DNA of 64,000 nucleotides from Acidobacteria bacterium UBA2994 (GTDB lineage Bacteria; Acidobacteriota; Vicinamibacteria; Vicinamibacterales; UBA8438): the NCBI GenBank assembly GCA_002346545.1, contig DEAA01000003.1, forward strand, positions 39,394 to 103,393, read 5' to 3'. The translations under genes and the position numbers were made by a program. Position 1 is the stretch's first letter. The number at the start of each line of letters is the position of its first letter. Of this stretch, positions 26,894-35,365 are shown one piece after another. Below the pieces are notes generated by a model. It worked only from the letters and a program-made list of their open reading frames with translations. It was not told where the DNA came from and did not search any database.

Positions 26894-27448
26894 ATGACGC
26901 TGCGATGGATCATGGCTGGCACTGCTGCCCTGGCGTTGGCGCTGTTGACGTTACCTGTGGACCCGTCATCAGGACATGCGCACGCCCACGCAGAGGAGGC
27001 CGGATTTACGACTGAGGCGTGTGATGTCGAAGCCCGGCCCGCCGACTTCAACTTCCAGGTGCAGGACATGAACGGCGAGGAATTCGACTTTGAGTCCCTC
27101 AAGGGAAAAGTCGTGCTGCTCAACTTCTGGGCCACCTGGTGCGGGCCCTGCAAAGTTGAGGTGCCGTGGTTCGTCGAATTCCTAGATGAGTACGGGGATG
27201 ATGGCCTGGCGGTCGTTGGCGTGTCGATTGATGACACCGCCGATAAGATCCAGGAGTTTTCTGCCGAGTACGACGTCGACTACCCGATGCTGGTCGGTGT
27301 CGACCGGGAGGACGTGCAGGAGTCCTTTGGCCCGATCTGGGGCGTGCCGATGACGTTTTTCATCGACCGCGAAGGGGTCCTATGCCGTTCGCACGCCGGT
27401 ATCGCCACCAAGGACGAGTTCGAGAAGGACATCACCGACCTGCTGTAG
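26894..27448 (+). CDS. TlpA/ResA-like thioredoxin-fold protein
   Basis: A 184-residue exported redoxin. An N-terminal hydrophobic segment (MAGTAALALALLTLPV) is a signal peptide or anchor; a His-Ala rich HAHAHAEEAG stretch follows. The thioredoxin fold carries the active site W82-C83-G84-P85-C86 in FWATWCGPCK, and the cis-proline in GVPMTFF. Such proteins reduce disulfides outside the cytoplasm, for example in cytochrome c or metal-centre assembly. ATG 26894 has AGGAG 9 bases upstream. A strong terminator follows; it is transcribed alone. Confidence 0.93.
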   Translation: MTLRWIMAGTAALALALLTLPVDPSSGHAHAHAEEAGFTTEACDVEARPADFNFQVQDMNGEEFDFESLKGKVVLLNFWATWCGPCKVEVPWFVEFLDEYGDDGLAVVGVSIDDTADKIQEFSAEYDVDYPMLVGVDREDVQESFGPIWGVPMTFFIDREGVLCRSHAGIATKDEFEKDITDLL

Positions 27449-27476
27449 TGTCCTTCGCGGTTCGGCTAGAGCATCG

Positions 27477-27505
27477 AGGCCGGCCCCTGAGGGCCGGCCT
27501 TTTTC
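27477..27505 (+). terminator. Strong rho-independent terminator
   Basis: AGGCCGGCCC (27477-27486) and GGGCCGGCCT (27491-27500) form a perfect 10-bp GC-rich stem with the loop CTGA, followed by five T (27500-27504). It stands 28 bases after the stop of the TlpA-like gene. Confidence 0.92.
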
Positions 27506-27619
27506 TGTCCTGCGGGAAAGGCCGTTGCATGGCGTACCTGTCAGAGGGCGCTGTAGTATGATCCGTCGGTCGGTGGGCGCTGTTCGTTGCGGTCGTCGCC
27601 GACGCCCGAGGTCTTACCG

Positions 27620-27844
27620 ATGCTAAAGGGTTTTGCCCACGCGATGTTGTCCTGCGGATGCCGCCTGGCATTTCGAGAGGGGGTGGAGGGCAGTCCCGTG
27701 ATCGTGGTGGTCGATCGCAAGGCTCCGGCGTGTGTCCTCAACCTGCACGTGCAGGGCATGCCGGTCTACGACTACCGCGAGGCGCTCCGTCCGCCGACGC
27801 GCATTAGCCCGATCGGAGAAGAAGGCTACGAAGAGGAAGGGTAG
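27620..27844 (+). CDS. Small protein of unknown function
   Basis: A 74-residue protein. ATG 27620 has GAGGT 8 bases upstream; an ATG further upstream at 27587 would add 11 residues with no such support. It has three cysteines (SCGC near residues 12-14, and PACVL), a beta-like core (SPVIVVVDRKAPACVLNLHV) and an acidic tail (GEEGYEEEG). No family is recognised. Codon pattern and ribosome-binding site suggest it is real, and it stands alone after a terminator. Confidence 0.55.
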   Translation: MLKGFAHAMLSCGCRLAFREGVEGSPVIVVVDRKAPACVLNLHVQGMPVYDYREALRPPTRISPIGEEGYEEEG

Positions 27845-28226
27845 CCTCGGCTCGGCGTGAACGGGTCAGTTCGCCGGCCGTCCCCCATCGGCGCTCAGCA
27901 CGAGATCCAGCGTCGTCTCGGTTGCTCCCCCGGGTAATCTCCTGAAACACCACGTGTTCATATAGGTCACTGACATGGATGCCGGTGATCGCATCGACGA
28001 GCCGGACCGAGACCGAACCGGTCGATGGCGGTGCGTCCGGGAGCAAAAGAAGGCGCAGGGGGTTGGCTCCCAGCCAGGTCATCGTGACCAGGAGCGCAAT
28101 CGGAACCGAGACGGAGGGGGCGAAGCGAACACCTCCCATGACGGTATGATAGCCGTGTCTTTCGTCGGCCGACGCCGCGTGGCGAGGGTGGGCGTTCACC
28201 GGTCGAGTGACCAAGGAGGGCGCTCC
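27845..28226. other. Intergenic region with a doubtful minus-strand reading frame
   Basis: A 382-base gap. A minus-strand open frame (from about 28214) contains a hydrophobic stretch, SVPIALLVTMTWLG, and a plausible-looking segment, GSVSVRLVDAITGI, that might be the remnant of an exported protein, but the rest is arginine-rich and unlike a protein. I do not annotate a gene here. AAGGAGGG at 28212-28219 is the ribosome-binding site of the next gene. Confidence 0.4.
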
Positions 28227-28529
28227 ATGGCTAAGCTGTCATCCGAGTTCGACGTCGTCTGTCCCTGCTGTGGCAGTACGCAGACGATCGATCCCAACCT
28301 GAGGCAGGTCGTCGCTCATCAGGAGCCTCCGCGCGAGGATAGGCCCCAGCTCGATCAGGCGCAGCAGATTCTGGCCGAGGAAGCTGCGCGTCGTGATGCG
28401 TTGTTCGAGCAGTCGGTCAGCGATGAGAAGAGTCGGCCTGACGCGCTGGCGAAGCGGTTCGAAGAGGCGCTGGCCCAGGCCCAGAAAGAGCCGATCACCA
28501 GACCCGAGCGCGAGTTCGACTTAGACTAG
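28227..28529 (+). CDS. Zinc-ribbon protein with coiled-coil tail
   Basis: A 100-residue protein starting at ATG 28227 after AAGGAGGG. A CPCCG motif near residue 12 (CxxC) in FDVVCPCCGSTQTIDPNL looks like half of a zinc ribbon; no second CxxC pair is seen, so zinc would need two chains or other ligands. The rest is charged and helical (DQAQQILAEEAARRDALFEQ) and probably a coiled coil. Similar short proteins are common, uncharacterised, in Acidobacteria. The longer frame upstream lacks homology and is not used. Confidence 0.72.
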   Translation: MAKLSSEFDVVCPCCGSTQTIDPNLRQVVAHQEPPREDRPQLDQAQQILAEEAARRDALFEQSVSDEKSRPDALAKRFEEALAQAQKEPITRPEREFDLD

Positions 28530-28740
28530 CGCGCCATGGAGTACCGTTAGACGGAGCGTCGTCGTCAGGTTCCAGGCGCGTCGGATGGCGCTCTGCGTGG
28601 TCTGCAGCGAATGGATAACCACGCCGGTGGTGATCACGTCCGACTGAGGATGTTTCCTGTTGCGAGACGAGGGCGATCAGCCCGAAGACCTGACTCGCCG
28701 GGCCGAGACAGTGACCGAACGACCCGCCGCCTGTCGCTAG

Positions 28741-28812
28741 GTGTTCGTCTATTTCAAACACGAAGACGAAGGAAAAGGCCTCGACTTCGCGCGTCGGCTC
28801 ATCGAGACGTGA
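28741..28812 (+). pseudogene. Remnant of a DUF72 family gene (C-terminal end)
   Basis: The last 23 codons, from GTG 28741 to TGA 28810, read VFVYFKHEDEGKGLDFARRL, which matches the conserved C-terminal YVYFKHEDxGKG motif of DUF72 (YecE-like) proteins. An in-frame TAG stands directly before it and I cannot find the 200-odd upstream residues in any frame of 28530-28740. It is a decayed gene end; its last bases overlap the 3' end of the alpha/beta hydrolase gene on the other strand. Confidence 0.6.
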
Positions 28813-29815
28813 CCGAGGTAGTGCGCGTCGATCCGGACTGCGCCATTTGCACGAAGTCGATGGCTCGCTTTTCGGCCCAGTAGCCGTCGAATCCGGGCGA
28901 GGCGCCGGCGTAGAAGCCGCAGTGCCCACCGAACCGACTCACCTCGACCGTAATGTACGGGTTAGTCCGCAGCAGCTCATCTGAGAACTGCTCCGGCGGC
29001 ACGAACGGGTCGTCGGATGCGCTCACGAGCAGTGTGGGTACCCACACCTGATCGATCAACCGCAGACTGCTGGCACGGTGGTAGTAATCGTCGGCGTTAC
29101 GGAAGCCGTGGTGCGGCGCGGTGTATTCCTCGTCAAACCCACGGACCGACCGCACCTTGGCGAGTCGGCTCAGATCGAACCTCCCTGGCCAGGCTGTCGC
29201 CTTACGCCGCATTCGCGCCTTCAAGTTCCTCACGAAGTTCCACTCGTAGACCAGGTTCGAACGACGCTCTAGCGCATCGACGCAGGCCGCCAGGTCCATG
29301 GTCGGAGAGATGGCGATGACGGCGCGCAGCTCGGGTGGCGGAGTTGGGCCGTAGCTGCCCGCCAGACGTAAGCCGACGTTGCCGCCCAGTGAATAGCCGA
29401 CCACGGCGAAGGCCGGCAGACGGTCGAGTGCGGTCAGTTCCTCGAGCACTGCAGATGGGTCGTCCGATAGTCCGGAGTGGTAGAGGCCGGACGACAGCGC
29501 CTCGGTGCCGCCGCAGTTCCGCTGGTTGAGCAGCACGGCGTTGAAGCCGGCGGCGTAGGCTTTGTCAGCGAGTCCGCGCATGTAGTGCGCCTCACTTGAC
29601 CCTTCCAGGCCGTGAAGCGCCAGCAGCGTGAGGTGCGCTCGTGGCTCCTCCTGCCAGTAGCAGTGTGCTTTAACACGGGCGTCGGCGGCGACGTCGAAAT
29701 AGCGCTCGACGGGAGTCGGCAGACGCGGAAAGTGTCGGACACGGCCCCAAGTAAACAGGGTCATCCAGTGTCCGTTGGTGAGACGTGGGTGTGGGACGAA
29801 GGCGGACGCGATCAA
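28799..29815 (-). CDS. Alpha/beta hydrolase, YheT/EMB8 family
   Basis: A 338-residue hydrolase. The start is TTG 29815, which gives the family's N-terminal motif PHPRLTNGHWMTL; starting at the ATG at 29764 would cut into it. HGLEGSSEAHYMRG is the oxyanion region, GYSLGGN holds the nucleophile Ser, DDPFVP the Asp and RFGGHCGF the His. YheT-like enzymes are putative carboxylesterases. It follows the membrane protein gene by 3 bases on the same strand. The C-terminal few residues (STRTTSVTSR) overlap the DUF72 remnant. Confidence 0.88.
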   Translation of the reverse strand: MIASAFVPHPRLTNGHWMTLFTWGRVRHFPRLPTPVERYFDVAADARVKAHCYWQEEPRAHLTLLALHGLEGSSEAHYMRGLADKAYAAGFNAVLLNQRNCGGTEALSSGLYHSGLSDDPSAVLEELTALDRLPAFAVVGYSLGGNVGLRLAGSYGPTPPPELRAVIAISPTMDLAACVDALERRSNLVYEWNFVRNLKARMRRKATAWPGRFDLSRLAKVRSVRGFDEEYTAPHHGFRNADDYYHRASSLRLIDQVWVPTLLVSASDDPFVPPEQFSDELLRTNPYITVEVSRFGGHCGFYAGASPGFDGYWAEKRAIDFVQMAQSGSTRTTSVTSR

Positions 29816-29818
29816 TGG

Positions 29819-31351
29819 TTATCGGAGGCTGGCGACGAGTGATCCGACTGCGGCCGGGAACGGCTGCAGGCGGTAGACCCGGAACTGACCGGCGCGGTAG
29901 GCCAGCGGCAACCCCAGCGCACGGTCGGTCACAAGATAATCGAGATCATACTTTCTGGCCAGATGCGTCGCGTTGGTCGCGGTCAGGGTCTCGAACGGGC
30001 CGAGGTCCTCGACGCGGTCTAGTACCCGCTGGGCTATCTCTCGAGAGTAGATGGCCAGCGCCGGGTCCTTCACCTCTTCGAGGAACAGGTCGCGCTGCCC
30101 AGCGACCCGTACGCTCGTGCCGTGGCGCCAGGCGTGGGCCGGGTCGGCGAGCACATGGGTGTCTGACGGTGTCGATGTGAGCCAGTGCATCGTGCGACCC
30201 CAGTCGTCCGAGGTGTCGTGCAAGGCAATGACGGGGCGCTCGGGGTGCTCGATGAAGGTCACATAGGTGCCCCTTGCCACGGTTGCGACCAGCACCACGG
30301 CGACGGCCATCTGTCGGGCCAGCTGCCGAGACTGGACGCGGACCGGCCAGTGTTCGGGCGCGGTTACCAGCCAGGCGAGCGACGCGAGTGCGAGCAGGTC
30401 GATTAGCCAGAAGATGCGACCAATCTGCAACTGTACGGCCAGCGCCAGTCCCATGTCGACGAATGGGAGCGTCACCAGGAAGAACAGCAGGAGTGCGCCG
30501 CAACCGCAGACGAGCCCTGTCTCCCGGGGTGAGACTAGTGCCAGCCGGCGTCGGTACAGGTAAATACTGGCGAGTAGGGCGGCGGTGCCGAGGTTGGCCA
30601 CCCAGGCCGAGATCGGCCAGCGGGTGGAGAAGAGATAGGACTTGTGGGCCAGCAAGGCCAGCCAGGTGTCGTCCATGATGACGAGCCGGTCGCCTAGGCG
30701 GTCGACAACCAGCCAGAGTGCGACCGGTACCAACGCCAGTCCGATTCTGAGCAGCGGTCGTCGGGCCTCGGGATCTCCCACCAGCACGGCAACCCCCAAC
30801 AGTAGTAGGAACCATGCGGCGATGGTGGGGTGGAGTGAGACCGCGGCCAAGGCGACTCCTAGAGCCATCCAGGAGCGCCCTCGCAGGAAGAGGGCTAGGG
30901 CGGTGACACCGACCGCGAAGGCTAGCATTCTGGGATGCAGATAGCCTTCGAGCGTGTTGACGGCGGTCATCGAGATTCTGTGACGGAGCGTCAGTCCCAG
31001 TACCAGCACGGCCACAGCCCACCGTGAGCGATACAGGCTCCAGCCTGCCGCAGCGGTGGAGCCGGCAAGCAGCGCCAGGCTTGCGAAGAACAGCATCAGG
31101 AACAGCGTCGGCAGGCTGAGGCCCGTGGCTGCCAGCAGGGACGCGATCGCTTCATCAAAAATGAAATACACGCCCTGGGCACCGAGTAGCGGCGCGTCGC
31201 GTTCGTAGAGCGTGGGGTCGAGCGCCTGCAGAATCGACGGAATGTAGAAGGACTGGTCCTGCACCCCGTAGCGATAGCCACCGACGTTGAGCGTGGCCAG
31301 GGCGCAGAAGAGCGTCAGACCGAGCGTGGCGAGGATCGGGCGGCGCACCAT
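29819..31351 (-). CDS. Polytopic membrane protein, GT-C-like
   Basis: A protein of about 510 residues with some 10-12 hydrophobic segments, followed by a C-terminal soluble part (HDTSDDWGRTMHWLTSTPSDTHVLADPAHAWRHG, then KYDLDYLVTDRALGLPLAYRAGQFRVYRLQ). The early motif DQSFYIPSILQALDPTLYERDAPLL in the first loop, with acidic residues after TM1, resembles DUF6798 or GT-C type glycosyltransferases. I take ATG 31351, since the open frame upstream runs into the DinB gene; the start is not certain. It is translationally linked to the downstream hydrolase (3-base gap). Function unknown. Confidence 0.72.
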   Translation of the reverse strand: MVRRPILATLGLTLFCALATLNVGGYRYGVQDQSFYIPSILQALDPTLYERDAPLLGAQGVYFIFDEAIASLLAATGLSLPTLFLMLFFASLALLAGSTAAAGWSLYRSRWAVAVLVLGLTLRHRISMTAVNTLEGYLHPRMLAFAVGVTALALFLRGRSWMALGVALAAVSLHPTIAAWFLLLLGVAVLVGDPEARRPLLRIGLALVPVALWLVVDRLGDRLVIMDDTWLALLAHKSYLFSTRWPISAWVANLGTAALLASIYLYRRRLALVSPRETGLVCGCGALLLFFLVTLPFVDMGLALAVQLQIGRIFWLIDLLALASLAWLVTAPEHWPVRVQSRQLARQMAVAVVLVATVARGTYVTFIEHPERPVIALHDTSDDWGRTMHWLTSTPSDTHVLADPAHAWRHGTSVRVAGQRDLFLEEVKDPALAIYSREIAQRVLDRVEDLGPFETLTATNATHLARKYDLDYLVTDRALGLPLAYRAGQFRVYRLQPFPAAVGSLVASLR

Positions 31352-31443
31352 CCATCGTGTTATCGACCGGACGGAGCTGGGTCCCGCGCCGTTGAATACC
31401 AGGAACAGCGCTTGCCGTGCAGACGTGTGCAGATATGTGCAGG

Positions 31444-31932
31444 TTACCTCTGTCGGGTAGGTCCGTATAGCGGTGGGACCGAGGCGCCAAGCGAGCGGAG
31501 GTAGACGGTGAGCTGTCCCCGATGGTGGATGAGATGGTTGAGGACCAGGACTCGGAGCGCGGTGACGCGGGGCACGACAAAGAGCGTTGTCCCGCCGCGC
31601 GCTAGTGTCCAATCGGCCGTCAGCTCGCTGTCGATCCTCTCGACCAGCGCTCTTCGACCTTCCGCGGCCGCTGTCTGAAACTGGGTTTGGGCCTCGGCGA
31701 GTGTCGCGGCCGCGGTGAGCAGTCGGCGGTCATCGAGGTCGATCTCGTCCTTTCGCAAGATAGGGTCCGCCCACAGTGTGATCTCGGCCAGGTGGGAGAT
31801 CAGCTCGCCTGCGCTGCGGGCAGCCGGTTCTGGGCGCCAGCCAAGGCCGTCGCCGGGCAGCTGAGACAGGGTAGCTGCCGTCGCCTCGATCTCGCGATCG
31901 TACTCGGGCAAGAGAATGTCGACTAGACGCAT
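31444..31932 (-). CDS. DinB family protein
   Basis: A 162-residue four-helix-bundle protein. The putative metal-binding histidines are in the GELISHLAEITLW segment and in VLNHLIHHRGQLTVYLR, as in DinB/YfiT-like putative metal-dependent transferases. Some family members use bacillithiol or mycothiol, which would fit the YpdA-like protein elsewhere in the window, but this is inference. It is divergent from the sodium symporter gene (158-base gap). Confidence 0.9.
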   Translation of the reverse strand: MRLVDILLPEYDREIEATAATLSQLPGDGLGWRPEPAARSAGELISHLAEITLWADPILRKDEIDLDDRRLLTAAATLAEAQTQFQTAAAEGRRALVERIDSELTADWTLARGGTTLFVVPRVTALRVLVLNHLIHHRGQLTVYLRSLGASVPPLYGPTRQR

Positions 31933-32090
31933 GAATAATGCTGCCGATTCTAGCGGCTTCTGTTTCGGCCCCTTGCCGCGTCGGGTGGACGTCGCGGCGC
32001 CGTTCGCTTCAGGGATCTTGGAGAAGTCGCGCTTGCGGTGGTGCTTGTAGGCCGGCGTCGGTCAGAGGATATCAGTATCATGAGGGGCTC

Positions 32091-33521
32091 ATGCTGACCG
32101 CCGTCCTCCTGTATCTGTCGATCCTCGTGCTGATCGGCACCGTCAGAAGCCGACGAGTCAAGACGGGTGACGACTTCTTGGTGGCCGGCCGTACCCTGCC
32201 GGCCCGCGTACTCGTGTTCACGTTGCTGGCCACCTGGATCGGGTCCGGAAGCCTCTTCGGCGGCGCCGGACTTGGGTATCGGGCAGGTTTTCCAGCGCTT
32301 TGGCAGTCGGCCGGCGCCTGGGCCGGAATCGCGCTGGTGTATTTCATCGCGCCACGGGTTCGGCGCATCGCCCAGTACACCGTTCCGGACATTCTGGAGC
32401 TTCGCTATGGTCCCACGGCTCGGGTGCTGGGCACCGTGACCACCGTGCTGGCCTACGCCACGATCGCGGCCTATCAGTTCCGCGGCGGTGGCCGGCTGCT
32501 GGCGCTCATTGCGCCGGTCGATCCGGACACGGGGGCGTTGATCACCATGGTGTTCTGCGTGGTGTTTACCGCATTGGCCGGGATGTTATCGATTGCCTAC
32601 CTGGACGTCGGCAATGGGACGCTGATGACCGTCGGCGTGACGCTGGCCGTGATCTTTATGGTGGGCGACGTCGGTGGTCTGGGTGCGGCGCTCGCGGCGC
32701 TCCCAGTCCAGCATGTGTCGGTGTTCGGTACCCTAGGGCCGCAGGCGTCACTCGCACTGTTCCTGCCCACGATGTTCCTGCTGCTGGGCGAAGCGAACAT
32801 GTATCAGAAGTTCTTCTCGGCGCGCGACGAGCGGGCGGCGCGTCTCGCGGTGGGGGGGTGGATCGTCGGCACCATGGTGGTCGAGACGCTGATCGACGCG
32901 ACCGGGATACTGGCCAGCGCCAGTACCCCTGGGCTGACCGACGCGCAGTCAGAGGAGATCGTCATCCGGGTGGCCACCGACGTGCTTCCTGACTTTATGG
33001 GCGTGATCTTGGTGTGTGGCGCCGCAGCCATCATCGTGTCGACGGCCAACAGTTTCCTGCTTACGCCATCGACGAATCTGATTCGCGACGTCTACCAGCG
33101 GTTCATCAATCCGGACGTCACCAACCGCCAGTTGATCGCCTATACCCGAGCGATCGTCGTGCTACTGGGCGTGCTGGGCTACATCGCCGGTAACTTCTTC
33201 CCGACCATTCTAGAGATGGCTCTGTGGGCCTACACGATGTACGGGGCCGGGATTACGCCGGCGCTGCTCGGCGCCCTGCTGTGGCGACGGGCCACCCGCC
33301 AGGGCGGCGTGGCTTCGATCTTCGTCGGGATGGGGACGACGCTGGCGTGGGAGGTCGTGGGCCGGATCCGGACCGTGGACGGAGTCCCTGGGTACCTGTT
33401 CGGTCTGGAGACCGCGTATCCGGCGCTGGCGCTGTCGATCGGGACGCTCGTGGTGGTGAGCCTGCTCACGCCGGCTCAAAGCGAGGAGGAGGCGGCGCCC
33501 TTACTCGGGGAAGCTCGCTGA
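32091..33521 (+). CDS. Sodium:solute symporter (SSS family)
   Basis: A 476-residue inner-membrane protein with about 13 transmembrane segments. ATG 32091 starts MLTAVLLYLSILVLIG, directly the first helix, and the following TGDDFLVAGRTLP is the classical SSS first cytoplasmic loop. Upstream open sequence has no homology. The family carries sugars, amino acids, carboxylates or ions with Na+; the substrate is unclear. It is convergent with YggX, whose stop is 2 bases away. Confidence 0.9.
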   Translation: MLTAVLLYLSILVLIGTVRSRRVKTGDDFLVAGRTLPARVLVFTLLATWIGSGSLFGGAGLGYRAGFPALWQSAGAWAGIALVYFIAPRVRRIAQYTVPDILELRYGPTARVLGTVTTVLAYATIAAYQFRGGGRLLALIAPVDPDTGALITMVFCVVFTALAGMLSIAYLDVGNGTLMTVGVTLAVIFMVGDVGGLGAALAALPVQHVSVFGTLGPQASLALFLPTMFLLLGEANMYQKFFSARDERAARLAVGGWIVGTMVVETLIDATGILASASTPGLTDAQSEEIVIRVATDVLPDFMGVILVCGAAAIIVSTANSFLLTPSTNLIRDVYQRFINPDVTNRQLIAYTRAIVVLLGVLGYIAGNFFPTILEMALWAYTMYGAGITPALLGALLWRRATRQGGVASIFVGMGTTLAWEVVGRIRTVDGVPGYLFGLETAYPALALSIGTLVVVSLLTPAQSEEEAAPLLGEAR

Positions 33522-33522
33522 G

Positions 33523-33822
33523 CTACTGGGCCTTGTCGTTCTCGGGCACGAACTCGGGCGGCAGCGCCGAGCCTTCGCCGAAGAAGAACTCTTCCATGAA
33601 GTTCGCCACCAGCGCCTGCGCCTCTTTCTCCCAGGGCTTGAGGTGGTACTCATTGAGGAGCATTTTCATTCGTTCTTCCCATTGCCCCCAGGCTTCGGCT
33701 GACACGTTCTCGAAGATTCGCTGGCCCAGCTCACCCGGCCAGGGGGGGGCTGGCAGTCCTGGCAGTTCTCGCTGAAACTTGGCGCACTTGACGAGACGAG
33801 GGCCGTCGGTGGAATTACTCAT
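33523..33822 (-). CDS. yggX: Fe(2+)-trafficking / oxidative damage protection protein YggX
   Basis: A 99-residue protein; MSNSTDGPRLVKCAKFQRELPGL starts at ATG 33822. Family motifs: CAKFQRELPGLPAPPWPGELGQRIFENVS, then W-x2-W, LLNEYHL and EEFFFG. The cysteine (residue 12) corresponds to the conserved YggX Cys thought to be needed in iron handling. YggX protects Fe-S enzymes against superoxide. A longer upstream frame is out of place, overlapping the MFS gene. It lies 39 bases from the divergent MFS start. Confidence 0.93.
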   Translation of the reverse strand: MSNSTDGPRLVKCAKFQRELPGLPAPPWPGELGQRIFENVSAEAWGQWEERMKMLLNEYHLKPWEKEAQALVANFMEEFFFGEGSALPPEFVPENDKAQ

Positions 33823-33844
33823 GGTCGGTATGTGGTCGTTAATC

Positions 33845-33861
33845 GTTACCCGAATCGTAAC
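33845..33861. promoter_or_regulatory. Inverted repeat between divergent yggX and MFS genes
   Basis: GTTAC (33845-33849) and GTAAC (33857-33861) form a 5-bp dyad; overlapping it, AATCGT occurs twice as a direct repeat. It sits in the 39-base gap between the divergent starts, so a regulator bound here would affect both. The signal is short. Confidence 0.25.
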
Positions 33862-35355
33862 ATGCACACCGCGACCCGGATGATGGACCGCGCTCCGAGG
33901 ACTAGAACGAGTCGGGCCGTGGCCACGGCCGGCGTGCTTGGCGGCACTTTCCTTGCCGCCATCGAAACGACGGTGGTAGCCGCCGCGATGCCGACGGTCG
34001 CCTCCCAGCTTGGAGGGCTCGAACACTACAGCTGGGTGTTCTCGGCCTATTTGTTGACCTCCACGGTCTCGATTCCGCTCTGGGGCAAGCTGTCAGACCT
34101 GTACGGTCGCCGTCGTTTCTATTTGTGGAGTGTCGGGCTCTTCTTGCTCGGGTCGGCGTTGTCTGGCGCCGCGCAGTCGATGTCGGCGCTCATTTTATTT
34201 CGCGCGCTTCAAGGGGTCGGGGCGGGAGGTCTATTGCCGCTCGGGATGAGCGTCCTGGGCGATCTCTATACCCTGGAGGAGCGGGGGCGGATGCAGGGGC
34301 TTCTCAGCGGGGTTTGGGGTGTGGCCTCGGTGGTGGGGCCGGTGACCGGTGGCTATGTCACCGAACTGTTTTCGTGGCGGTGGGTGTTTTACCTGAACAT
34401 TCCATTCGGGATTGCCGCGGCGCTGGCGGTGGGGGGTGCGCTGCGTGACCGGTCGGACCGAGAGGTCTACCAGGTCGACTATGCCGGGGCGATGCTACTG
34501 ACTGCTTCGGCCACCTTGTTGATCGTCGCGCTAAGCGGGAGCGGGTTCGAAGGTGGGATCGGCGGCTGGTGGGTGCTGCCAACCTATGTTGGCGCGGCGC
34601 TGTGCGGTGTATGGCTGGTGCGGGTGGAACGACGGGCGCTCGAGCCGATGGTGCCGCTTGATCTGTTGTCAGATCGCATGGTCGCGTCGATCTCGGTGAC
34701 CGGCGTACTCGTGGGGGTGTCGATGTTCGGCGCGATCAGCTACGTGCCGCTCTTCGTCCAGGAGGGTCTCGGTGGAACGCCGGTCGAGGCGGGGCAGGCG
34801 TTGACACCTTTGATCCTGGGGTGGGTCGTCACCTCCGTGGTGACGGGCCGGGTCGTCCTACGGGTCGGTTATCGACCGATGGTGCTGACTGGTCTTGTGG
34901 CGGTGACCGCGAGCTTCTTCGGGTTGTCCCGGATCGACGAGGTCACCCCGGCTGGGGTCTTGCCTGGCGTGCTCATCCTGATGGGGATGGGCCTGGGAAT
35001 GACCATCTTGTCGCTGGTGCTCGCGATGCAGAACGTCGTGTCGCGCCGTCACCTCGGGGTGGCGACGTCGTTCGGGCAGTTCACGCGGAGCATTGGTGGC
35101 GCGGTGGGAGTAGCGGTGCTGGGTGCCGTCATCGCCGCTACGTTGTCCAAGAGCGGGGCCACGTCTGACGACATGGTCCTTGGGATTCAGCGTGCGTTCT
35201 TCGGCGCGACGCTGGTGTCGGCGGCAGCGCTGTTGGCCGCCCTGCGGATGCCGGCCGGACTGCCTGCAGACCTGGTCCATCCAGACAACCAAATGAGCGA
35301 CCGCGAGGCCTCGACCTCCACTCCTCCCACCGGCCTTGAGCTCGAACCGGAATAG
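33862..35355 (+). CDS. MFS transporter, DHA2 (EmrB/QacA-like) family
   Basis: A drug:H+ antiporter of about 497 residues with 14 predicted membrane segments. The N-terminal motif GTFLAAIETTVVAAAMPTVASQL is the DHA2 motif D1-like region, SIPLWGKLSDLYGRRR is motif A, and GAGGLLPLG is the GAGG-type motif C region. The substrate is unknown (drug or toxic metabolite). ATG 33862 is used; ATG 33880 and GTG 33832 are alternatives, and none has a clear ribosome-binding site. It is convergent with the molybdopterin oxidoreductase (10-base gap). Confidence 0.9.
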   Translation: MHTATRMMDRAPRTRTSRAVATAGVLGGTFLAAIETTVVAAAMPTVASQLGGLEHYSWVFSAYLLTSTVSIPLWGKLSDLYGRRRFYLWSVGLFLLGSALSGAAQSMSALILFRALQGVGAGGLLPLGMSVLGDLYTLEERGRMQGLLSGVWGVASVVGPVTGGYVTELFSWRWVFYLNIPFGIAAALAVGGALRDRSDREVYQVDYAGAMLLTASATLLIVALSGSGFEGGIGGWWVLPTYVGAALCGVWLVRVERRALEPMVPLDLLSDRMVASISVTGVLVGVSMFGAISYVPLFVQEGLGGTPVEAGQALTPLILGWVVTSVVTGRVVLRVGYRPMVLTGLVAVTASFFGLSRIDEVTPAGVLPGVLILMGMGLGMTILSLVLAMQNVVSRRHLGVATSFGQFTRSIGGAVGVAVLGAVIAATLSKSGATSDDMVLGIQRAFFGATLVSAAALLAALRMPAGLPADLVHPDNQMSDREASTSTPPTGLELEPE

Positions 35356-35365
35356 CCTGTCCTGA

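Noticed and set aside
27845..28214. Minus-strand open frame with a hydrophobic stretch
   Set aside because: Most of it is arginine-rich and without domain or ribosome-binding site; could be a remnant but is not supported.
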